Positions 1-4,469 of a DNA stretch of 5,512 nt are shown piece after piece. A program made the translations under genes and the position numbers. Position 1 is the first letter of the stretch. Each line of letters begins with the position of its first letter. The notes below the pieces were generated by a model. It had not been told where the DNA came from. It saw nothing but the letters and a program-made list of their open reading frames with translations, and did no database searches. The DNA is from Bifidobacteriaceae bacterium (lineage in GTDB: Bacteria > Actinomycetota > Actinomycetes > Actinomycetales > WQXJ01): positions 1 to 5,512 of the forward strand of contig JAITKC010000034.1 in assembly GCA_031278665.1 (NCBI GenBank). Direction: 5' to 3'.

Positions 1-71
1 CCGACAGCGCTCCAGCCGGCGGCGCCCCGGCGCGCCGACCCCCGCCGCGCCGCAAGACGCCGCGCCAGCCG
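1..71. other. Left-edge spacer or tail of a convergent plus-strand gene
   Basis: This short GC-rich stretch lies beyond the stop of the minus-strand membrane protein gene. Two plus-strand frames enter from the left edge and end here: one ends at the TAG at 73-75, sharing a CTAG with the opposing minus-strand TAG at 74-72; the other ends at the TGA at 80-82 with an Ala/Pro-rich tail (…GAPTPAAPQDAAPAASH). Either could be the C-terminus of a convergent gene, and both have G/C-rich third positions, so the sequence does not decide. A 9-bp direct repeat CGCCGCGCC occurs at 43-51 and 58-66, and an 8-bp palindrome GGCGCGCC at 29-36. No U-tract terminator is seen. Confidence 0.3.
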
Positions 72-1457
72 CTAGCCATTGACGTAAGTCCGCAACGCGG
101 CCGTCAACTCGTCGAGTTCGGCCTGGTGGTCGGCGATGAACTGGTCCTGGGCGGCGGTTTCGAGGGCCAGCAGCCGGTCCACGTAATCCGTCTCGGCGCG
201 GCACTGATAATCCGCGACCGCGATCGCCACCTCCCCGGGGGCGCCGGTCAAAGAGCGGTACTCGACTGGCGCCTGGTCGGTCGCGCCGGTCCAGCGGTCG
301 CCCTCGGGGCCGGTGCCCAGCGCCAGACGCCAGGCGACGGCCGGGCCGCCCGACGGCCAATCGGCGGACGTGGCGGACGTGGCGGACGAGGCGGCATCGG
401 AACCCTCGCCGGCCGTGCCTTGCGCCGGCTGGTCCGATCTTTCGGCTTCCCGCGACGCGCCGCCGGGCGTGGCGGCGTCGGAATCGCCGATCGCCGCGCC
501 CTGCGCCGGTTCGTCCAACGGGAAGTCCCGTTCGAAACACTCTTGCCAGGCGGCGTCCAAGGCGTCGACTTCCGCGCGGAACAAGAAGGCGGGGCTGTAG
601 GCGTCGCCCGCCAGGTCGCTCATCTGGTCGGTCAACTGCCGGTAGGCGTTCAGCGGCGAGTTTTCGAGGACCTCGGGCAAAACATAGGGATGGGCCGCGT
701 CCGCCTCGGCGGCGCAGCGGCTAAGGGCGCTCTGGTACTCGCCGCGCGCCCAGGCGTCGAGCGAATCCGCGTACTCCCGGTTGGGGTCTGCGGCGGCGGC
801 CTGGGCCGCGTCGGCCGCCTCCGGGTCGACCTGGTAGACGATCTCGCCGGTTAGACGGCCGTAGCCGTGGCGCTCGACACCGGCCAGATCGTCCGGCAAC
901 CAGGGAACCCAGAGCTTGCGGTCGCCCAGGGCGACGGCGTTCCAGCCGCCCTGGGAGTTCGGCTCGATCTCGCGCGGATAGTACTCGTAGCCCTCGGCCG
1001 CCATGCAGTTGTCGGTGAACTCCTCCTGGGCGACTTCCCAATCGCCGCCTTCGGCCTGGGCGATCTCCTGGTCGCGCAATTGGGCCTGGTCGAACAGGTC
1101 CCAGTAATAGTCGAACGGCAGGTCCGGGCGTTCCATCCACTGTTTGGCCGCCGGCGCCTCGTCCGCCGTCGCCGAAGCCGGCGAACCGGCGGACGGCGAA
1201 CCGGCGCCCCGGTCAGAACTCTGGCGGATGCCCGGCCCGACCACGGCCAGGGCGAGAGCCGCCACGGCGGCCGCCCCGACGGCCACCGCCAGGCCGGCGG
1301 CCCGCCGCCGCCGCGGGCGGGCGGCATCGGCGGCCGCTTCGGTCGAGGCGGCGAACAACAGGGGATTGGCGCCGAGCGCGCCGAGGCGCTTCGGCGGGTT
1401 TGGCCGCGGCACCGGATTGGCGGCTTTGAGGTCGGCGATGGCGCGTCGGCGTCTCAT
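72..1457 (-). CDS. Membrane-anchored anti-sigma-like protein with 4-Cys extracellular domain
   Basis: A 461-residue protein starting at the ATG at 1457-1455, which overlaps the sigma factor stop as ATGA and has a good GGAGG site 7 nt upstream. The frame is open further upstream, but that part is the sigma gene in another frame. Seen: a basic N-terminus (MRRRRAIADLKAANPVP), a poly-Arg stretch near 48-52, one Ala/Val/Leu-rich transmembrane helix at about 54-76, a Ser/Ala/Asp linker, then a large acidic domain. That domain has four cysteines (C151, C248, C307, C419), probably outside the cell and possibly paired as disulfides. Notable segments are CMAAEGYEY at 151-159 and a helical C-terminus with C419 and FIADHQAEL at 440-448. 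A low-complexity linker (about 316-370) carries an internal repeat. No HxxxCxxC zinc anti-sigma motif is present. Its place after an ECF sigma gene and its topology suggest that it restrains or senses for that factor; this is inferred. It could instead be a surface protein merely co-transcribed with it. Confidence 0.85.
   Translation of the reverse strand: MRRRRAIADLKAANPVPRPNPPKRLGALGANPLLFAASTEAAADAARPRRRRAAGLAVAVGAAAVAALALAVVGPGIRQSSDRGAGSPSAGSPASATADEAPAAKQWMERPDLPFDYYWDLFDQAQLRDQEIAQAEGGDWEVAQEEFTDNCMAAEGYEYYPREIEPNSQGGWNAVALGDRKLWVPWLPDDLAGVERHGYGRLTGEIVYQVDPEAADAAQAAAADPNREYADSLDAWARGEYQSALSRCAAEADAAHPYVLPEVLENSPLNAYRQLTDQMSDLAGDAYSPAFLFRAEVDALDAAWQECFERDFPLDEPAQGAAIGDSDAATPGGASREAERSDQPAQGTAGEGSDAASSATSATSADWPSGGPAVAWRLALGTGPEGDRWTGATDQAPVEYRSLTGAPGEVAIAVADYQCRAETDYVDRLLALETAAQDQFIADHQAELDELTAALRTYVNG
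364..390. repeat. 9-bp tandem repeat (three units) in coding linker
   Basis: The unit GCGGACGTG is present twice exactly (364-372, 373-381) and once with one change (382-390, GCGGACGAG), followed by a partial GCGGC. On the minus strand it encodes the Ser-Ala-Thr repeats SATSATSAD of the membrane protein linker. The unit is a multiple of three, so gain or loss of copies would alter linker length without shifting the frame. Confidence 0.85.
394..518. repeat. Diverged 44-bp direct duplication, 81 bp apart, in coding linker
   Basis: The segment at 394-437 resembles 475-518, with about 32 of 44 bases matching by hand count; the offset is 81 bp, exactly 27 codons. The most conserved core is TGCGCCGG. 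In the protein this gives two related strings, PAQGAAIGDSDAAT (317-330) and PAQGTAGEGSDAAS (344-357). It looks like an old in-frame duplication that lengthened the linker between two halves of the outer domain. Confidence 0.7.
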
Positions 1458-2041
1458 GTTTGATCCTCCAGTTCTGAGTAACGACTTTGGAAGGCGGCGC
1501 GGGCGCGGCTCAGGCGCATCCAGACGGCGGGCGTCGAACAGCCGAGCAGCGCCGCGCATTCGGCGCCGCTGAGGTCGTCCCAGTAGTGGGCCATGAGGAC
1601 TTCGCGTTGCGGCTCGGGCAGGGCGTCCAGACAGACTCGCACCCGTTCGCGCAGGTCGGCGAGCCCATCGCCCTGGCCGGGCGAATGCGGCTGGGGATCG
1701 CGGGTGAGTTCGCCGGCCACGGTCAGGCGCAATCGGTCGGCGCGGTCGGACGCCCGGCGGGCGTTCGCCAGCAGGTTGCGCGCCGTGACGAACAGCCAGG
1801 GCGGATCGGGTTGGCCATTCGCCAAGGCGCGCTCCCAGGCCAGGCGAAAGACTTCGGCGGCCAGATCGCGGGCCTGTTCGCGGTCCTGGGTGCGGCGCAG
1901 CAAATAGGCCTGGACGCGCGGATGGTGGGCTTGGAACAGTTCGGAGAAGCGCCGGTCCCGCGGCGACGCGGCGGCTGCTATGAGATCCGACTCTTCCACC
2001 CAGTCAACGCTATCGGCCGCGAGCGATGTCACACCCAACAC
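1454..2041 (-). CDS. ECF-type RNA polymerase sigma factor (sigma-70 family)
   Basis: A 195-residue protein with the two-domain layout of ECF sigma factors. Region 2 spans about residues 30-104: FSELFQAHHPRVQAYLLRRT, then DLAAEVFRLAWERAL (region 2.2) and PWLFVTARNLLANARR (regions 2.3-2.4). A short linker (105-126) leads to region 4 at about 127-190, with LDALPEPQREVLMAHYWDDLS and the helix-turn-helix GAECAALLGCSTPAVWMRLSRAR that would read the -35 element. It would redirect RNA polymerase to its own set of promoters, usually for envelope or oxidative stress. The start is uncertain: GTG at 2041 is the longest form, with TTG at 2038, GTG at 2032 and GTG at 1999 in frame, and none has a clear ribosome binding site. 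The last, beginning at VEESDLIAAA, would best fit the usual family N-terminus. The stop overlaps the membrane protein start as ATGA, so the two are probably translationally coupled. Confidence 0.93.
   Translation of the reverse strand: MLGVTSLAADSVDWVEESDLIAAAASPRDRRFSELFQAHHPRVQAYLLRRTQDREQARDLAAEVFRLAWERALANGQPDPPWLFVTARNLLANARRASDRADRLRLTVAGELTRDPQPHSPGQGDGLADLRERVRVCLDALPEPQREVLMAHYWDDLSGAECAALLGCSTPAVWMRLSRARAAFQSRYSELEDQT
1465..1469 (-). promoter_or_regulatory. Ribosome binding site fixing the membrane protein start
   Basis: On the minus strand the sequence reads GGAGG followed by ATCAAAC (7 nt) and ATG at 1457. It lies inside the last codons of the sigma gene. It is the clearest Shine-Dalgarno site in the window and supports the ATG at 1457 over the longer open frame up to 1559. 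Confidence 0.85.
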
Positions 2042-2108
2042 ATGTCGCGAGCGGGCCGAAACCTAACACCGGTCGGCCGGCGGCCGCCGCGCGCGGCATG
2101 ATAAATGG
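2042..2108. promoter_or_regulatory. Divergent intergenic region with 12-bp palindrome
   Basis: This 67-bp spacer separates the divergent sigma factor gene and thpR, so it probably holds promoters for both. A perfect 12-bp palindrome CGGCGGCCGCCG lies at 2078-2089 and could be an operator or just a product of high GC content. For thpR, CATGAT at 2097-2102 sits 6 nt before the ATG, the place for a -10 element of a leaderless transcript; no -35 match is visible. For the sigma gene, TAGGTT (minus strand, 2065-2060) is a weak -10 candidate. These promoter calls are guesses; the divergent layout is certain. Confidence 0.35.
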
Positions 2109-2708
2109 ATGAGGCTTTTCGCCGCCATCAGCCCCCCGGACGCCGTCAAGGACCACCTGGCGGGCGCGTTGGCATCCGCCCTCGGCCCCGGCACCGACCG
2201 TTCCGCGCCGCTCTCGCCGCGTCAGAACTGGCACATCACGTTGGCCTTTTACGGTGAGGTGCCCGATTGCGCCGGCCCGGTCTTCGAACAGGCCTTGGCC
2301 GCCGTCTTGCCCCCGTTGGGAGCCTTCCGCCTGGAACTGGCCGGAGCCGGGGTAATCCGGCGGCGGGTCGGCTGGATCGGGGTGGGCGGGCAAACCGCGA
2401 CCCTCAAACGGGCCATGGCGGCGGCCGCCGACTTGCCGGGGCCGGCTGGCGGGTTGACCACGGGTCCGGCCGACGCCGCCCGCTCAAGCCGCCGGGCCGC
2501 GGCCCGGCAACCGCGCGCCCTGCGCCCGCACCTGACAATCACGCGGGCCGCCGATCACCCGGCTATCAGCCCGGCGCTGACCGCCCTGTCGGTTTACCGG
2601 GGACCGTCCTGGCTGGTCAACGCGGTCGAATTGATCGTCTCCGAAGTCGGCCGCGGCCCGGGCGGCCACGCCCTGCACACCCCTGTCGCCACCGTCCCCC
2701 TACCTTGA
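2109..2708 (+). CDS. thpR: RNA 2',3'-cyclic phosphodiesterase (2'-5' RNA ligase family, 2H)
   Basis: A 199-residue protein of the 2H phosphoesterase superfamily. It starts with MRLFAAISPP, the usual N-terminus of the family, and has both catalytic HxT motifs: HIT at 42-44 in NWHITLAFYGEV and HLT at 141-143 in RPHLTITRA. The C-terminal part (YRGPSWLVNAVELIVSEVG, about 163-181) also matches the family. Such enzymes open 2',3'-cyclic phosphate ends of RNA to 2'-phosphates and can show 2'-5' RNA ligation in vitro; the protein would be cytosolic. The segment between the motifs, about 110-138, is Ala/Arg/Gly-rich and probably an extended loop. The ATG at 2109 has no Shine-Dalgarno site, so the message may be leaderless; the next ATG codons upstream are out of frame. 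It is transcribed alone, divergent from the sigma gene and convergent with the minus-strand operon. Confidence 0.9.
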   Translation: MRLFAAISPPDAVKDHLAGALASALGPGTDRSAPLSPRQNWHITLAFYGEVPDCAGPVFEQALAAVLPPLGAFRLELAGAGVIRRRVGWIGVGGQTATLKRAMAAAADLPGPAGGLTTGPADAARSSRRAAARQPRALRPHLTITRAADHPAISPALTALSVYRGPSWLVNAVELIVSEVGRGPGGHALHTPVATVPLP

Positions 2709-2754
2709 TCGGACCTGGCCCGACTTAGTCCGACCTGGCCCGACCTGGTCGGAC
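2709..2754. terminator. Candidate bidirectional hairpin between convergent genes
   Basis: Inverted repeats lie within the tandem repeat: TCGGAC (2709-2714) pairs with GTCCGA (2728-2733), and alternatively GTCCGACC (2728-2735) pairs with GGTCGGAC (2747-2754) around an 11-nt loop. Such GC-rich stems between two convergent stops could end transcription from both sides. No T-tract follows on either strand, so a standard intrinsic terminator is not supported, and the two stems compete for the same bases. Confidence 0.35.
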
Positions 2755-2768
2755 CCGGCCAGACCCGG
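2709..2768. repeat. 20-bp tandem repeat, three copies, at convergent gene ends
   Basis: Three adjacent 20-bp units run from directly after the thpR stop: 2709-2728, 2729-2748 and 2749-2768. Units 1 and 2 agree at 17 of 20 bases, and 2 and 3 at 16 of 20. Each unit is made of two related 10-bp halves of the form SGACCTGGCC, so the tract can also be read as six 10-bp steps (2711-2770). Its right part encodes the Arg/Gly-rich C-terminus of the small minus-strand gene, and its left part is the spacer between the two stop codons. Confidence 0.85.
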
Positions 2769-3144
2769 CCAACCGCGCGGCCATGCCGCGTTCTAGCCCC
2801 GCCCCGGTCTGCGCCCAGTCCGGCTCCGGTTCGGACGTCGGCGCCATGTCCGGCGCCCTCCACTCGGTCTGGTTGGCGCTGCCATCCGGCCAGATGACCA
2901 CGACGTCGTGGCGCCGGTTTCGCCGGCGGCCCGGGGTCATGCCGGCGGAGACGCCAGCCGCGCTGGTCGCCTCCGGCGGGACAGTGCGCGCGGCGCCCAC
3001 GGTGGCGCCTTGGGCGCCATAGGCGCTCGCCGCGTAGGACAGGCGCGCCTGCCCGCCCGCATACTCCAGGGCGAGGGTAATCCAGGGTAAGGGCTGCGGC
3101 TCGGAGCGAGATTCCCAGGCCGCTTGGTCGCTGCGCTCGGTCAA
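2725..3144 (-). CDS. Hypothetical protein, last gene of the lplA-MATE operon
   Basis: I do not recognise this 139-residue protein. The frame stays open far upstream, across the MATE gene, but only this part reads as a gene: codons have strong G/C third positions and the protein composition is balanced. The proposed start is TTG at 3144-3142, which overlaps the MATE stop TGA (3143-3141) as TTGA; no good ribosome binding site is visible, so coupling to MATE translation is likely. Seen: a polar N-terminus (TERSDQAAWESRSEPQP), a probable beta segment PWITLALEYAGGQARLSYAAS (in two parts, about 20-40), an Ala/Gly stretch, then RRRNRRHDVVVIWPDGS at 73-89 and an acidic Pro-rich piece near 98-110. There is no signal peptide, membrane helix or cysteine. 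The last 15 residues are encoded by the 20-bp repeat. It is probably a cytosolic protein of unknown role; start confidence is moderate. Confidence 0.65.
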   Translation of the reverse strand: MTERSDQAAWESRSEPQPLPWITLALEYAGGQARLSYAASAYGAQGATVGAARTVPPEATSAAGVSAGMTPGRRRNRRHDVVVIWPDGSANQTEWRAPDMAPTSEPEPDWAQTGAGLERGMAARLAGSGRVRPGRARSD

Positions 3145-4469
3145 ATGGCGGCCGCCCGGCGGCGGTAAACCAGCGCGCGCACCGCCATGAACCAGCCGGC
3201 GTAGCCGAGCCAGACCAGAGTCAGGCCGAACGGACCGTCCGCCCAGGCCGCAACCGCCCCGGCCCAGGGCAGATAGCAGATCACAGAGGCCGCCATGCCC
3301 TTGGCGAGGAAGCCGCCGGACTCGGCCGCCCCCATCAAAATGCCGTCCAAGGCGAACGCCCAAGCCGCCAGCGGCATGCAGACCGCAACCGCCGCCACCG
3401 CCAAACCGGCGGCTGATCGCACCGCCGGGTCGGCGGTGAACGCCCACGGCAAGACCCACGACGATGCCGCGAAGACCGCTCCCAGCGCCGCCCCGGACCC
3501 CACCGACAGCGACACCACCGCCCGCTTGACCTCGGCCAGGTCGGGAGGTGGCCCGGCCTTGGCCGCCCGATCCGCGCGGATTGCGTCGCGGCCGCCGAGG
3601 GACGCGCCGACCAGCGCCTGGGCGGCGATCGCCAGGGCGTCGGTGCACAGAGCCGAGAACGACCAGACGTTCGAGACGATCTGGTGGGCCGCCAATTCGA
3701 CGGCGCCGAGCGTTGTCGCCACCCACAAGGTGGCCAGCCCGGCGGCGCGCAGACAGCAAGTCCGGACGAACAGCGGGGCGCCGGCGCGCCCCGCCGCGCC
3801 GAGGCCCCGCGCCCGTGGCCCGAGCGCCGTCCCGGTCCGCCGGGCTAGCGCGACCACCGAACCGCCCGCCCAGGCGGCCATTCCAAGCTGGGAGATCACG
3901 GTGCCCAGAGCGGCGCCGCGAATGCCCATTCCGGCCGGGTAACAAAGCGTGAACGAGATTGTGGCGTTGGCGACGCCGCCGGCCAGCGCCACATACAAGG
4001 TCAGGCGGGTGTTTTGGAGGCCCCGCAAGACGCCGACGGCGGCCAAGACCACCAACATCGCCGGCAGACCCGGCGCCGACCAGCGCAGATACTCCGAGGC
4101 GGCGGCCAGCACGGCGGCGTCGGGGCCGAACCAGCCGAGGACCGGCCGCCCGAAGGCGACCAGGATCGCCGCGACCGGCAGACCCAGCCCGAGCGCCAGC
4201 CAGAGGGCGTCCACGCCGCGGCGGGCGGCATCGGGCAAATCGCCGGCGCCGAAGGCCCGCGCGACGCCGGCGGTGGTGGCGTAGGCCAGAAAAACGCACA
4301 GGTAGACGCAGGTCTCCAGGACCGCGCCGGCGAGCGCCAGCCCGGCCAGCGGGGCCGTGCCGAGGCGTCCGACGATGGCGCTGTCGACCATCACGAACAA
4401 CGGCTCGGCCGCCAGCGCGCCAAGCGCCGGCGCGGCCAGGCGCAGCACGCGGCGGCGGGCGGAGGTCAT
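3141..4469 (-). CDS. MATE-family efflux transporter, DinF-like
   Basis: A 442-residue integral membrane protein, the usual length for the family, with about twelve hydrophobic segments in two related halves. The N-terminal signature PALGALAAEPLFVMVDSAIVG (in two parts, residues 14-34) with E22 and D29, followed by RLGTAPLAGLALAGAVL, is typical of the DinF branch. The matching start of the second half has VELAAHQIVSNVWSFSAL and DALAIAAQALVGASLGG. MATE proteins export drugs or metabolites in exchange for Na+ or H+; acidic D29 in helix 1 is a likely coupling residue. A soluble loop rich in charged residues (about GRDAIRADRAAKAGPPPDLAEVKRA) follows. The start chosen is ATG at 4469, which overlaps the lipoate ligase stop as ATGA; an in-frame ATG at 4487 would add six residues. 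The substrate cannot be told from the sequence. The stop overlaps the next gene as TTGA. Confidence 0.9.
   Translation of the reverse strand: MTSARRRVLRLAAPALGALAAEPLFVMVDSAIVGRLGTAPLAGLALAGAVLETCVYLCVFLAYATTAGVARAFGAGDLPDAARRGVDALWLALGLGLPVAAILVAFGRPVLGWFGPDAAVLAAASEYLRWSAPGLPAMLVVLAAVGVLRGLQNTRLTLYVALAGGVANATISFTLCYPAGMGIRGAALGTVISQLGMAAWAGGSVVALARRTGTALGPRARGLGAAGRAGAPLFVRTCCLRAAGLATLWVATTLGAVELAAHQIVSNVWSFSALCTDALAIAAQALVGASLGGRDAIRADRAAKAGPPPDLAEVKRAVVSLSVGSGAALGAVFAASSWVLPWAFTADPAVRSAAGLAVAAVAVCMPLAAWAFALDGILMGAAESGGFLAKGMAASVICYLPWAGAVAAWADGPFGLTLVWLGYAGWFMAVRALVYRRRAAAI

Noticed and set aside
126..854. Long plus-strand open frame of 242 codons
   Set aside because: It is opposite the membrane protein gene, which has a transmembrane helix, an RBS and an operon context; the plus-strand product is Gly/Arg-rich without recognisable motifs, as expected of high-GC antisense frames.
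1458..1559. N-terminal extension of the membrane protein frame up to an ATG at 1559
   Set aside because: It lies inside the sigma region 4 coding sequence, the added residues look like an Arg/Pro-rich shadow, and the ATG at 1457 has a GGAGG site and an ATGA overlap.
1454..2041. LuxR- or TetR-type regulator for the helix-turn-helix protein
   Set aside because: The two-domain order with the DLAAEVF region 2.2 and LPEPQREVLMAHYW region 4 is that of an ECF sigma factor.
2709..2770. CRISPR array
   Set aside because: The repeats are directly adjacent without spacers, diverged, and no cas gene is present.
3145..4299. Upstream part of the long minus-strand frame 4299-2725 as one large protein
   Set aside because: Between 4299 and 3145 it is an Arg/Gly-rich frame antiphase to the MATE gene, which has clear family motifs; only the part after the MATE stop is gene-like.
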